This document shows positions 8,439 through 17,602 of a stretch of 64,000 nucleotides of DNA, piece after piece. The notes below the pieces were generated by a model. The model was not told where the DNA came from, made no database searches, and was given only the letters and a program-made list of their open reading frames with translations. The translations under genes and the position numbers were made by a program. The stretch comes from Hahella sp. HN01. GTDB lineage: Bacteria > Pseudomonadota > Gammaproteobacteria > Pseudomonadales > Oleiphilaceae. Each line of letters starts with the position of its first letter. Positions within the stretch are counted from its first letter, which is position 1. The stretch covers positions 79,537 through 143,536 of the forward strand of contig NZ_JAHMIN010000011.1 in the NCBI RefSeq assembly GCF_018986435.1, read 5' to 3'.

Positions 8439-8786
8439 ATGTCTCCCGTCTCATTCTTTAAGTGTCTGGCGGATGAAACCCGCTTGCGCCTGATGCTGCT
8501 GATACAAAGCGAAGGCGAGTTATGCGTGTGTGAGTTGACTCACGCCTTACAGGAAATTCAACCGAAGATCTCTCGTCATCTGGCGCAACTCCGCAAGTCC
8601 AGCCTGCTGCTGGACAGCAAGCGCGGGCAGTGGGTCTACTATCGACTGAATCCAGCCCTGCCCTACTGGATAAAAGCCACCCTGGAACATACCGCCTCCG
8701 GTAATGAGGCGTTTATGCAGGAGGTCAGGAGCAGGCTCGCCGACATGTGCGCAAGGCCCGGCGTCAGTTCCGCCTGCTGCGACTAA
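8439..8786 (+). CDS. arsR: ArsR-family arsenic-responsive repressor
   Basis: A 115-residue winged-helix repressor. The metal-sensing motif ELCVCEL (27-33) gives Cys29 and Cys31 in the DNA-recognition region, the classic As(III) site of E. coli-type ArsR. The recognition helix region reads IQPKISRHLAQLRKSSLL, followed by the wing and WVYYRLNP. Binding of As(III) should release the protein from the operator at 8387-8402. The C-terminus ends SSACCD, adding a vicinal cysteine pair that may be a further thiol ligand. CAGGAA lies 7 nt before the ATG. It is first in an operon with arsI, a GAPDH and arsJ. Confidence 0.93.
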   Translation: MSPVSFFKCLADETRLRLMLLIQSEGELCVCELTHALQEIQPKISRHLAQLRKSSLLLDSKRGQWVYYRLNPALPYWIKATLEHTASGNEAFMQEVRSRLADMCARPGVSSACCD

Positions 8787-8841
8787 CGCCGGTGGTCACT
8801 CCAACAAATACATATCTTTTTACATATATAAGGAGAGCGAT

Positions 8842-9312
8842 ATGAAACGACTGCATGTACACCTGAGCGTCGAAGACCTGCAAGCCAGCGTCCGCTTTTA
8901 TTCGCGCCTGTTCGCGGCTGAGCCGACTATCCTTAAAGACGACTACGCAAAATGGAAACTGGATGATCCCCGGGTCAACTTCGCCATATCCAATCGTTCC
9001 GCCAAACAGGGGTTGGACCACCTGGGCATCCAGGTGGAGAGCGAAGCTGAGCTTGATCAGGTGCGACAGGTAATGGAAGACGCCGGACGCCCCATGACGG
9101 AGGAAGAAGGCGCCGCTTGTTGCTACGCCCGCTCCAACAAACACTGGACCATCGACCCAGACGGCGTCGCCTGGGAAGCTTTTCATAGTCTGGAAGCCAT
9201 TCCCACCTATGGCGACGCAAGCGCCGCAAAGCAGGAAGCGGTGGCTACATCAGCGCAAAAAAGCTGCTGCGCCAGTACGATAAAACCCGACAGCGCCCGT
9301 TCCTGCTGCTAA
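8842..9312 (+). CDS. arsI: ArsI-type C-As lyase / VOC-family arsenic resistance protein
   Basis: A 156-residue vicinal-oxygen-chelate protein. ArsI is an Fe(II) dioxygenase that splits the C-As bond of methylarsenite and aromatic trivalent arsenicals. Likely iron ligands are His5 or His7, His60 and Glu112. The vicinal Cys93-Cys94 and Lys100 in [12 protein letters not shown] match the substrate-binding loop of known ArsI. A 40-residue tail carries two more cysteine pairs (142-143 and 155-156). AAGGAGA lies 6-7 nt before the ATG at 8842, so the 46-codon upstream extension of the frame is rejected. CadI-like cadmium-induced proteins are close relatives, but the CC plus K pattern and the arsenic neighbours favour ArsI. 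Confidence 0.87.
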   Translation: MKRLHVHLSVEDLQASVRFYSRLFAAEPTILKDDYAKWKLDDPRVNFAISNRSAKQGLDHLGIQVESEAELDQVRQVMEDAGRPMTEEEGAACCYARSNKHWTIDPDGVAWEAFHSLEAIPTYGDASAAKQEAVATSAQKSCCASTIKPDSARSCC

Positions 9313-9365
9313 AGTCTGCAGACATCGCCATACCGCTGGATAAACAACACAAACAGGAGTTGGTT

Positions 9366-10367
9366 ATGACAATAAAAATCGGCATCAACGGCTTTGGCCG
9401 TATTGGTCGTCTGGCGCTTCGGGCCGCCTGGGATTGGCCCGAGGTGGAGTTTGTAAGGATCAATGACCCCGCCGGCAATGCGGCGACCCACGCCCACCTG
9501 CTGAATTTTGATTCCGTCCACGGCCGCTGGGCGCACGAGGCCGTAGCGAGCAATGACGGTATCGACATCAACGGCAAGCACATTGCTCTCAGTGCGGAAA
9601 AAGCCATTCCCGGCGCAGACTGGTCCGAGTGCGACGTTGTGATCGAAGCCTCCGGCAAGATGCGCAAGAAAGAGTTACTGCAGGCCTACTTTGCTCAAGG
9701 CGTCAAACGCGTCGTGGTTACCGCACCGGTAAAAGAAGAAGGCGTCTTGAATGTGGTGATGGGCGTCAATGATCACTGTTTCATTCCGCAAGCGCATCGC
9801 ATCGTCACCGCCGCATCCTGCACCACCAATTGCCTGGCCCCCGTGGTGAAAGTCATTCATGAAAACCTGCATTTACGCCACGGCTCCATCACCACCATTC
9901 ACGACATCACCAATACGCAGACCATTCTCGACGCCGCTCACAAGGACCTGCGACGCGCCCGGGCTTGCGGCATGAGCCTGATTCCAACCACCACCGGCTC
10001 CGCCACCGCCATCACGGAAATTTTTCCCGAGCTGTCGGGTCGCCTCAATGGACACGCCATTCGCGTTCCCCTAGCCAATGCATCAATCACTGACTGCGTC
10101 TTCGAAGTGGAGAAACCCACCACCGTGGAGGAAGTGAATGCACTGTTTAAAAAGGCGGCGGAGAGCGAACTGAAAGGCATCCTCGGTTATGAGGAGCGCC
10201 CGCTGGTGTCCATTGATTACCGCACCGACCCTCGCTCCAGCATCATCGACGCCTTGTCCACCATGGTGGTGAACGAGACGCAAGTGAAAGTCTACGCGTG
10301 GTATGACAATGAATGGGCTTACGCCAACCGCACGGTAGAGCTGGCGCGCATGGTCGGCGCCGCATAG
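9366..10367 (+). CDS. ArsJ-associated glyceraldehyde-3-phosphate dehydrogenase
   Basis: A 333-residue type I GAPDH with the NAD-binding [10 protein letters not shown] at the N-terminus and catalytic Cys152 (SCTTNC) and His179. In ars operons this enzyme works with arsenate in place of phosphate to form unstable 1-arseno-3-phosphoglycerate, which ArsJ exports and which then falls apart to arsenate outside the cell. The gene is directly upstream of arsJ and downstream of arsI, which makes this role far more likely than glycolysis. AGGAG lies 6 nt before the ATG at 9366; a TTG two codons upstream is not needed. Confidence 0.93.
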   Translation: MTIKIGINGFGRIGRLALRAAWDWPEVEFVRINDPAGNAATHAHLLNFDSVHGRWAHEAVASNDGIDINGKHIALSAEKAIPGADWSECDVVIEASGKMRKKELLQAYFAQGVKRVVVTAPVKEEGVLNVVMGVNDHCFIPQAHRIVTAASCTTNCLAPVVKVIHENLHLRHGSITTIHDITNTQTILDAAHKDLRRARACGMSLIPTTTGSATAITEIFPELSGRLNGHAIRVPLANASITDCVFEVEKPTTVEEVNALFKKAAESELKGILGYEERPLVSIDYRTDPRSSIIDALSTMVVNETQVKVYAWYDNEWAYANRTVELARMVGAA

Positions 10368-10392
10368 CGGGACATTGGGAGCGGAAGTCGTT

Positions 10393-11634
10393 ATGTCCGT
10401 CATCGCCAGCCTGTCGCCGCAGGTGCGTCAGTATTTATTGATCACCGGCAATTACTGGGCGTTCACTCTGACCGACGGCGCGTTGCGTATGCTGGTGGTG
10501 CTGCATTTTCACCAGCTCGGTTATGCGCCTCTGGACATCGCGCTGCTGTTTCTCTTTTATGAGTTTTTCGGCGTCGTCACCAACCTGTTCGGCGGTTGGC
10601 TCGGCGCCCGCATCGGTCTCAACCGCACCATGAATCTGGGGTTGGCGTTACAGGTCATCGCCCTGGCCATGCTGACAGTTCCGTCTTCCTGGTTAAGCAT
10701 TCCCTGGGTAATGGGCGCCCAGGCTCTGTCCGGCGTCGCCAAAGACCTCAATAAGATGAGCGCCAAAAGCGCCATCAAACTACTGGTCCCCGCCAACGCC
10801 CAGAGCAAACTCTATAAGTGGGTGGCGCTGCTGACTGGCTCCAAAAATTCGCTGAAAGGCGTCGGATTTTTTCTTGGCGGCGCCCTGCTGGCGCTGGCCG
10901 GATTTCGTGGGTCTGTGGCGGGCATGGCGATAGCGATCATGGTGATCTGGATCGCCAGCCTGTATTGGCTGAAGCAGGACATGGGCAAAGCGAAGAACAA
11001 ACCCAAGTTCAAGGATATTTTTTCGCAAAGCCGAGCGGTCAATATTCTGTCCGCAGCGCGGTTGTTTCTGTTTGCCTCGCGAGATGTGTGGTTTGTGGTC
11101 GCCCTGCCCGTCTTTCTCAGCGAGCAATTGGGATGGGATTTCTGGGGAGTGGGCGGTTTTCTCGCCGCCTGGATTATCGGCTACGGCGTCATACAGTCCA
11201 TCGCCCCCAGGCTAACCGCAGGCGCAACGCCTGACGGCGTCAGCGCAACCGTCTGGGCCGCTGCGTTGGCGGCGACGCCTGCGGTTATCGCCGCCTGTCT
11301 GTACTTGCAGTTTCCACCCGGTCCAACCATCGTCGTGGGCCTGCTGGCGTTCGGCGCCGTCTTCGCCGTCAACTCCTCGCTGCACAGCTATCTGATCGTC
11401 AGCTACGCCAAAGAAGACGGCGTCTCCCTCGATGTCGGTTTCTACTACATGGCCAACGCCCTGGGACGCCTATGCGGAACCATCCTGTCAGGCTGGCTGT
11501 TCCAAACCGCCGGACTAGCCGCCTGCCTATGGACCTCCGCCGGCTTTATCGCGACGACTGCGGTGATATCGTTGGGGTTGCCGCGACATAAATCCTATAA
11601 GGCGAACAACGCGGGTTCGGGCGTGTCGGAGTAG
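10393..11634 (+). CDS. arsJ: ArsJ organoarsenical efflux MFS permease
   Basis: A 413-residue major-facilitator protein with 11-12 hydrophobic segments. It begins MSVIASLSPQVRQYLLITGNYWAFTLTDGALRML, as ArsJ proteins do, and has the conserved KDLNKMSAKSAIK loop after helix 4. It exports 1-arseno-3-phosphoglycerate made by the GAPDH encoded just upstream (spacing 25 bp). GGGAGCGG precedes the chosen ATG; the six extra codons from an upstream TTG are rejected. It is the last gene of the operon and ends only 3 bp from the end of the convergent chemoreceptor gene, leaving no room for a separate terminator. Confidence 0.94.
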   Translation: MSVIASLSPQVRQYLLITGNYWAFTLTDGALRMLVVLHFHQLGYAPLDIALLFLFYEFFGVVTNLFGGWLGARIGLNRTMNLGLALQVIALAMLTVPSSWLSIPWVMGAQALSGVAKDLNKMSAKSAIKLLVPANAQSKLYKWVALLTGSKNSLKGVGFFLGGALLALAGFRGSVAGMAIAIMVIWIASLYWLKQDMGKAKNKPKFKDIFSQSRAVNILSAARLFLFASRDVWFVVALPVFLSEQLGWDFWGVGGFLAAWIIGYGVIQSIAPRLTAGATPDGVSATVWAAALAATPAVIAACLYLQFPPGPTIVVGLLAFGAVFAVNSSLHSYLIVSYAKEDGVSLDVGFYYMANALGRLCGTILSGWLFQTAGLAACLWTSAGFIATTAVISLGLPRHKSYKANNAGSGVSE

Positions 11635-11637
11635 ATC

Positions 11638-13680
11638 TTACAAGTTCAACTTATCCACCAGTCGCTGCAATTGCCCGCTGATGGCGACCAGTTGTTCGCT
11701 GCAGCGTTCGCCTTCTTCGGCGGCGCGGCGGCTTTCATCGCTGAGGCTGGAGATTTTCTGGATGTGCTGGTTGACGCTGTCCGTCACTGTGGATTGTTGT
11801 TCAGTGGCGGAGGCGATAACGGTGCTCATTTGATAAATTGTGGCGACGGCGGTCTCGCCCTCGCGTAACTGTTGGTCGGATAATTGATTTTTCTCCGCCG
11901 CAGCGCGAGAGATGGCGTCTTGCCGGGTAATGAGTTCTACCGTCGCATTGGCGCCGCGCATCACTTTCTCGATGATGCCGCGAATTTCGTCGGTGGAGCT
12001 GGAAGTACGCTGGGCCAGTTGGCGTACTTCATCCGCGACGACGGCGAAACCCCGCCCCATTTCGCCTGCGCGGGCGGCTTCAATCGCCGCATTCAACGCC
12101 AAGAGATTCGTCTGCTCGGCGACGCCCTGAATGACCGCCAATACTTTCTCTATATCCTGACTGTCCTTCTGAAGCTGTGCGATGACGGCGTTGCTATGGC
12201 CGATGCTGTCCTGCAGATCATTCATTCCCTGGATCGCCGCAGCCATGGCTTGCTGCCCGGCTTTCACCGTCTCCGTCGCGCGGGAGGCGGAATCAGAAGC
12301 GTCCTGTGTGGTCTGCGCCACATCGCGAATGGAGGCGCTCATTTCGTTGACTTCCGTGGCGCACATGGCCGCCAGGTCATTCTGCGCATCGATTTTATCC
12401 GTCAACGCGCTGGACAACGCCTTCATCTGTGCGCTGACCGCCACCACACTGCTGGCTTGATCCGTAATGGTCCGGGCCAGTTGCGACAGATAATCGCGCA
12501 ACTCGCTGCTGGAGCGGCCCAGACTATCAATTTCCTTCACTCGGGAAGAAATCCGCTGTTTATCCGTGAAATCCCCATTCGCCAGCGCCCTGAGAGAAGG
12601 CGTAATCGCTTGGATGCGCCGGGCGATGCGCGCCTGAATGAATGCAAACACTAATGCGAGAATCATTACTGTCGCTACAGAAGCGCCCAAGGCCCAATAC
12701 ACCGACTGCACAATGCGTTCGCGCTGAGCGTCAATAACCGCGCGTACGTCGCTGATCGCTGAGGTTAGCGCGGTCAGCAGCTGTTCCGCCCGCACATGCG
12801 AGTTATGGATGTTCTCAATGATCTGACGGGTGTTATCCAACTCTCGCAGATAGCGCCCAGACAAACTTTGCAGCTCACTGCGATAGTCCTCCACCAGATC
12901 GTATTGCTCAGCATCCGACCCGCTCTCGCCCGTCAGCATACTGAGAAAGTCGTCTGTTTCCTTCTCGCTCATCACGCCAAGGGGCTCCAGTCCCGCGAGC
13001 GCAGCGATGTTATCCACCAGTTGGCGATGGCTGTTGGTGACCGTCTCATACAGACTGGCGTCAGAAGTTCTGAAGTAGTTTTCGCGCTTTTCGCTCAGCC
13101 CCAACAGGCTTTCATAGGCGGCAGCGATCTTGACGAAGTATTCCCCCGCCGCCTCCGGTTTCTCTTCCATGCCCTTTCGGGCGTATCCGGATAGCAGTGA
13201 CAGTTGATCGGAAATCTCCCGCTCATTCTGTTGCAGTAATTGCTGGGTATTGCCGGAAAGCTTGCCCGAGGCTCGCAGATCCGTGCGCATGAATTCGGAC
13301 AACGTCTGCAGCGGCGCCGCAATCGCCGTCTGGATATCCGGAGGGAACTGCGCCAGCTTTACCTCATTTAGCTCGCGGACCGTGCCTTCCATAGCGGTCA
13401 GCAGCGTCGCCTCCCCCGTGGAAAGATAACCGTTGAGTTGTCCCGCCAGGGTTTCGTTTACCGTGGCGCGGGTATCCTGGTAGGCCAGATTCAGTTGCTC
13501 AGGCAAAGACAGCCGATACATGCTGAAAGCCAGCACGCCAGCCATCGCCAGCAACACCACCATTAACACAAAGGTGTTCAGTCTACTGATGAAAAGTATG
13601 GAAAATTGACGACCAGGCAAAACAACGACCCTATGAGCAATCACAAGATAAGACCGCTTTACTGAAGTTTCATCTGTCAC
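11638..13680 (-). CDS. Methyl-accepting chemotaxis protein
   Basis: An inner-membrane chemoreceptor of about 680 residues. A first membrane helix ([19 protein letters not shown]), a periplasmic sensor of about 270 mostly helical residues, and a second membrane helix ([21 protein letters not shown]) are followed by HAMP and a long coiled-coil signalling domain. The domain includes the hairpin tip [39 protein letters not shown]. The ligand is not recognisable. The frame has no ATG before the first membrane helix. I start at the GTG at 13680, which has GAAGG 5 nt upstream, while the longest version would begin at a TTG at 13773. It is divergent from a second receptor gene. Confidence 0.88.
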   Translation of the reverse strand: MTDETSVKRSYLVIAHRVVVLPGRQFSILFISRLNTFVLMVVLLAMAGVLAFSMYRLSLPEQLNLAYQDTRATVNETLAGQLNGYLSTGEATLLTAMEGTVRELNEVKLAQFPPDIQTAIAAPLQTLSEFMRTDLRASGKLSGNTQQLLQQNEREISDQLSLLSGYARKGMEEKPEAAGEYFVKIAAAYESLLGLSEKRENYFRTSDASLYETVTNSHRQLVDNIAALAGLEPLGVMSEKETDDFLSMLTGESGSDAEQYDLVEDYRSELQSLSGRYLRELDNTRQIIENIHNSHVRAEQLLTALTSAISDVRAVIDAQRERIVQSVYWALGASVATVMILALVFAFIQARIARRIQAITPSLRALANGDFTDKQRISSRVKEIDSLGRSSSELRDYLSQLARTITDQASSVVAVSAQMKALSSALTDKIDAQNDLAAMCATEVNEMSASIRDVAQTTQDASDSASRATETVKAGQQAMAAAIQGMNDLQDSIGHSNAVIAQLQKDSQDIEKVLAVIQGVAEQTNLLALNAAIEAARAGEMGRGFAVVADEVRQLAQRTSSSTDEIRGIIEKVMRGANATVELITRQDAISRAAAEKNQLSDQQLREGETAVATIYQMSTVIASATEQQSTVTDSVNQHIQKISSLSDESRRAAEEGERCSEQLVAISGQLQRLVDKLNL

Positions 13681-13919
13681 ATGAACCTTCAAAATCGCGG
13701 CGTGTTGGAAAGAAACAATAGTACAAGCAAGCCTATATAAGCATACAAATGGATTATGACAAAAGGATTGCAAACACTCTTAATCCTGCCATTGCAGGCG
13801 ACTTCCGAGTCATAGAACAGCTCGCCATTACCCGCTTGCAACCGCAGCGTCCAATTGAATTGCGTCCGGGTTGACCTAGACTTTTAAACACACTCAAGGA
13901 ACCCGAGAAGGTCGCTCTA

Positions 13920-15989
13920 ATGCTGAATACGATCTCCGTGCGCCAAAAGATGTACGCTCTTATTGCAGTCGCCATTGCAGGCACGCTCATCCTGTTGATT
14001 CTGGCGCTTTACACTCACTACAAAACGCTGGAAGAAGCCCGCAAAAAAGAACTCCGCCATCTGGTGGAAAGCGGATATTCCATCATTGAGAGTCACTACC
14101 AGTCTTTCCAAAATGGCGTACTCACCGAAACCGAAGCCAAATCCCGGGCTCTGGAAGACATCTCCAAACTGCGCTACGACAATGGCAACTACTTCTGGGT
14201 GAATGACTACCACCCCCACGTGGTGATGCATCCCATCAAACCCGAACTGAACGGCAAAGACGCCACGGGAATCAAAGATCCCAACGGCAAAGCCCTGTTC
14301 GTGGCGTTTGCGGAGAAAGTGAAAGCAGACGGAGAAGGTGTGGTTGACTATTTCTGGCCCAAACCCGGTTTCGACAAACCCGTGGAAAAATTCTCCTTTG
14401 TGAAGGGATTCGCTCCCTGGCAGTGGGTATTGGGGACCGGCGCCTATGTGAACGATATCAAAGCGGAGTTTCAAAGCAGCCTGATTGCGGGCCTGATCAT
14501 CGCACTGGTCATCGCCTGCTCGCTGGTGATCATACGCAGCATTAGCCTGCCCCTGTCCCAGATTGAAAAAGTGCTGCTGGACGTAAAAGAGAACGGCGAT
14601 CTGTCCCGTCGTATCGAGAGCGTGCGAGAAGACGAGCTGGGCAGAGTGGCCAACGCCACCAACCACTTGTTCGATCGCTGGCAAAAATTCATCGGAGAGG
14701 CGGGGGATTCGGTGAAGAAACTCGGCGACGGCGACTTCAATTCTCCCATCACTTCCGAATACAAAGGCGATATGCAAAAGTTGCGCGAGCACATCAATCA
14801 CTCCATCGCCGTCACCGGGCGTTCGATGGGCCGCATCAACTCCGTCATGGAGGCCATGGCCGCAGGTCGCCTGACCACACTTGAAGAGGACCATCGCACC
14901 CAAGGCGAATTCGCGCGCACCCTCACGCTGGTCAATAAAGCCGTGGAGCAGTTCCAGCACACGATTCGCCTCGTACAGGAACGACTTCAGGCGATGCGCG
15001 AAGGGGCTTTCGACGACCGTATTGAAGAATCCTTCCCTGGCGACCTCAATCACCTGAAGATAGCGATCAATGACACACTGGAGACGCTGGCCTCCAGCTT
15101 CGCCAGGCTGGAAGAGAGTTTCCGCCGTCTGAGCCAGGGTCAGTTGGATCTGAAGACCCGGGACAAACAACCCGGGCAGTTCGGCGAATTACAGGAACAC
15201 CTGCGTCGGACCATCAAGTCACTGCATGAGATCGCCATTCAATGCCGCTCCGACAGTAAAAACCTCACCGCCAGCACCGGCGAAGTCTCCAGCGCCTCCA
15301 GAGATTTATCCCGCCGCACCGAGGAGCAGGCATCTGCGATTGAAAGCGCAACACGTCTGATTGGAGAGCTGCGTGAGGAACTGGACAACACCTCTGAACT
15401 GGCCAACGCCACGCGCAATGTCTCCGAAACCGCCGCCAAAGAGGCGCAGCTCGGCCTTAGCGTATCCGCCACCACGCTGGAGGCGATGTCTTCCATCAAG
15501 TCATCCAGCGAGAAGATCAACAACATTATCCGGGTTATCAACGACATCGCCTTCCAGACCAATCTGCTGGCGCTGAATGCATCCGTCGAAGCGGCCCGGG
15601 CGGGTGAGCAAGGTCGAGGATTCTCAGTGGTGGCGGCGGAGGTGCGCGCCCTGGCGCAGCGTTCCGCGGACGCCGCCAAAGACATCAAAAACCTGATTGA
15701 ACTGGCGGTGACTGGCGTGGGCAATGGCTCCGATCAGGTCTCGCAAATGGCGGAGCAGTTAAAAACCATCGCCGCAGGCATCGAAGAAGTCAGCGGCAGA
15801 ATTTCCAGCGTATCGCAATCCAATGCAGTGCAAACCACCCGGATTCGCGACGTGTTCACCCAGCTGGAACAGCTAAAGGATATCACCCATCGCAACGCCT
15901 CCATGGCGGATAAAACCGCCGCCACCAGCGAGTCGTTGGTCAATATGGCGGACTCGCTGGATGACAAGCTCAGTTTCTTCAAGACTTAG
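13920..15989 (+). CDS. Methyl-accepting chemotaxis protein with single-Cache (sCache_2) sensor
   Basis: A 689-residue chemoreceptor. An N-terminal membrane helix (about 10-31) is followed by a periplasmic Cache domain (about 35-180) with the family run YFWVNDYHPHVVMHPIKPELNG and a later WQWVLGTGAYVNDI. A second membrane helix (about 185-205), HAMP-type segments and the signalling domain with [38 protein letters not shown] come next. Cache_2 sensors commonly bind small organic acids, but the ligand here is unknown. No C-terminal CheR-tether pentapeptide is present; the protein ends DDKLSFFKT. Its stop codon lies at the very edge of a palindromic repeat element, so the C-terminus may have been altered by insertion (inference). 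Confidence 0.92.
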   Translation: MLNTISVRQKMYALIAVAIAGTLILLILALYTHYKTLEEARKKELRHLVESGYSIIESHYQSFQNGVLTETEAKSRALEDISKLRYDNGNYFWVNDYHPHVVMHPIKPELNGKDATGIKDPNGKALFVAFAEKVKADGEGVVDYFWPKPGFDKPVEKFSFVKGFAPWQWVLGTGAYVNDIKAEFQSSLIAGLIIALVIACSLVIIRSISLPLSQIEKVLLDVKENGDLSRRIESVREDELGRVANATNHLFDRWQKFIGEAGDSVKKLGDGDFNSPITSEYKGDMQKLREHINHSIAVTGRSMGRINSVMEAMAAGRLTTLEEDHRTQGEFARTLTLVNKAVEQFQHTIRLVQERLQAMREGAFDDRIEESFPGDLNHLKIAINDTLETLASSFARLEESFRRLSQGQLDLKTRDKQPGQFGELQEHLRRTIKSLHEIAIQCRSDSKNLTASTGEVSSASRDLSRRTEEQASAIESATRLIGELREELDNTSELANATRNVSETAAKEAQLGLSVSATTLEAMSSIKSSSEKINNIIRVINDIAFQTNLLALNASVEAARAGEQGRGFSVVAAEVRALAQRSADAAKDIKNLIELAVTGVGNGSDQVSQMAEQLKTIAAGIEEVSGRISSVSQSNAVQTTRIRDVFTQLEQLKDITHRNASMADKTAATSESLVNMADSLDDKLSFFKT

Positions 15990-16134
15990 GGAGCCTCTGA
16001 AAAACGTTGGCGAGGCCATCAGTGCAAGGAAAAAGTCGGCGAAAAAGCGCAGTTTATCGTGAATAAATGAGCATTTTGAGCCGACTTTTGACGCTGCAAT
16101 GGCGGCCGCAGGTAGTTTTTCAGAGGTTCCTTAG
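15986..16134. mobile_element. MITE-like nested palindromic element, about 145 bp
   Basis: The ends form an imperfect 20-bp terminal inverted repeat (15986-16005 and 16115-16134, 17 of 20 matching, core CCTCTGAAAAAC). Inside is a perfect 10-bp inverted repeat, AAAAGTCGGC (16031-16040) and GCCGACTTTT (16080-16089), and the centre is again roughly palindromic around 16061. There is no coding capacity. This is the structure of a miniature inverted-repeat element or a remnant of insertion-sequence ends. It begins at the stop codon of the chemoreceptor gene. I saw no second copy in this window. Confidence 0.75.
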
Positions 16135-16184
16135 TTTATTCGGGACATGGCTTTTCAAATCTAGACATAAGCTGAGTCAGGACG

Positions 16185-16553
16185 TCAGCGCTGATGCCTT
16201 TCGAATAACCGGGTCTGAAAAAACTGCCAGAGGCCGCTGACCAGACACCCGATAATCAACGCGATGGACAGCGGCAGCTTGAACTGCGCGTATCCGGTAA
16301 GAAAAAAGCCGGCGTGAATCAGGAACGTGAGCATGCCGAGGCCCGCGCAGGCATAAGAAAACAGAGGCGCGTTGCGTTTTTTCAGCAACACTTGTCGATA
16401 TCCGTATAGCAGGATGGGTAACGCCAACATGTTGAAAATCAGATATCCCTGTACGCCTCCCGGAAGTTGAAACATCTCCCACTCCTTCCAGTAAGCGGCG
16501 TCAATCTGGTGGAAAATCAACAAACATAAGGTCGTCAGATAACTACGCTCCAT
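16185..16553 (-). CDS. Small integral membrane protein (DUF6713-like)
   Basis: A 122-residue protein with about four hydrophobic helices (around 5-20, 36-52, 66-88 and 93-112). It opens MERSYLTTLCLLIFHQIDAAYWKEWEMFQLPGG. The FHQIDAAYWKEW and LPGG pattern resembles the DUF6713 membrane family as I recall it; the function is unknown. It lies between the MITE-like element and the pseudouridine synthase gene and appears to be transcribed alone. Confidence 0.75.
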   Translation of the reverse strand: MERSYLTTLCLLIFHQIDAAYWKEWEMFQLPGGVQGYLIFNMLALPILLYGYRQVLLKKRNAPLFSYACAGLGMLTFLIHAGFFLTGYAQFKLPLSIALIIGCLVSGLWQFFQTRLFERHQR

Positions 16554-16768
16554 GCTCTATCCTCCCGCGACGGTTCCCGTCCCAGTTTTATTTTTATTGG
16601 ATCTCTTGTTTGCTTTACAGGCTGAACGTCATTAACCTGCGCCGGATAGTGTATGGCCGCCGGCTCGGCGATAACAATACTTGATTGATTTATCCTGCGA
16701 ACCGCCTTATAACTGCCGAAATCCCGTCCCTGGGTGCTTATTATTCCACTTGGCCAGCCGTTCCGCCT

Positions 16769-17431
16769 ATGCAAGACGATTTCGTTTATTCTCCCCCAAC
16801 CGAGCCCTGGTTGGAGACGCTGTATGAAGACAAGGACATTATTGTCGTCAACAAACCCAGCGGCATTCTTACCACTCCCGGGCGCGGCGCGCATTTGTAT
16901 GACAGCGTCTGGAGCCGGGTAAAGGAGAAATACCCCTTATCTCATGTGGTGCATCGGCTGGATCTGGCAACCTCCGGCGTGCTGGTGCTGGCCCTGAGGC
17001 GCAATGCGGAAAAAGAGCTGAAACGGCAGTTCATGGAGCGCGAAGTGCGCAAAACCTATATCGCCAAAGTCTGGGGCGTGATCAAGGAAGACCAGGGCGA
17101 AGTGGATCTGCCGCTGATCTGCGACTGGCCCAACCGTCCTAAACAGAAAGTCTGTTTCGAGCACGGCAAACCGGCGGTGACCGGTTATCGCGTGTTATCG
17201 CGGGAAGATAACGCCACCCTGGTGGAGCTCTACCCGGTTACCGGCCGTTCGCACCAACTGCGCGTGCATATGCTGTCCCTTGGCCATCCCATTCTCGGCG
17301 ATCGTTTCTACGCGTCTCCGGAAGCGCTGGCCGCCAGCGACCGCCTGTTGCTGCACGCGCAATCCCTGAGCTTTAAACATCCCTATTCTGGCGAGGACAT
17401 GACTTTCCAGGTTCCTGCCGATTTCGCCTGA
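16769..17431 (+). CDS. rluA: RluA-family RNA pseudouridine synthase
   Basis: This enzyme isomerises uridine to pseudouridine in structured RNA. The 220-residue protein has the catalytic motif HRLDLATSGVLVLAL, in which the Asp is the nucleophile, and the second family motif GRSHQLRVHMLSLGHPILGDRFY. It has no S4 domain, and its short length fits the RluA branch (23S rRNA U746 and tRNA U32) better than RluC or RluD. I use the ATG at 16769 because the family begins near there; the frame is open 28 codons upstream and no strong Shine-Dalgarno decides the start. Confidence 0.88.
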   Translation: MQDDFVYSPPTEPWLETLYEDKDIIVVNKPSGILTTPGRGAHLYDSVWSRVKEKYPLSHVVHRLDLATSGVLVLALRRNAEKELKRQFMEREVRKTYIAKVWGVIKEDQGEVDLPLICDWPNRPKQKVCFEHGKPAVTGYRVLSREDNATLVELYPVTGRSHQLRVHMLSLGHPILGDRFYASPEALAASDRLLLHAQSLSFKHPYSGEDMTFQVPADFA

Positions 17432-17602
17432 AGCTTCTGATAACAATTCACGCTCCAACCGATACAAAATATCTTTAAAATCAATCACATAATAATTTCA
17501 CCCTTGCGCCATGCTAAACTAAGGGCGCGCCGGGCTGCGTCCCGCCATGACGGCGGGGCAGTCTGGCGCCGAGTCCCTTAACCTCACATCTTCGGAGTCC
17601 AT

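Noticed and set aside
11871..12654. 256-codon + strand frame inside the first chemoreceptor gene
   Set aside because: It is antisense to the conserved signalling domain and rich in Arg, Gly and Asp as a shadow; no domain is seen.
13917..15170. 417-codon open frame on the - strand inside the Cache chemoreceptor gene
   Set aside because: The + strand encodes a well-conserved receptor; the antisense frame has no domain and no ribosome-binding site.
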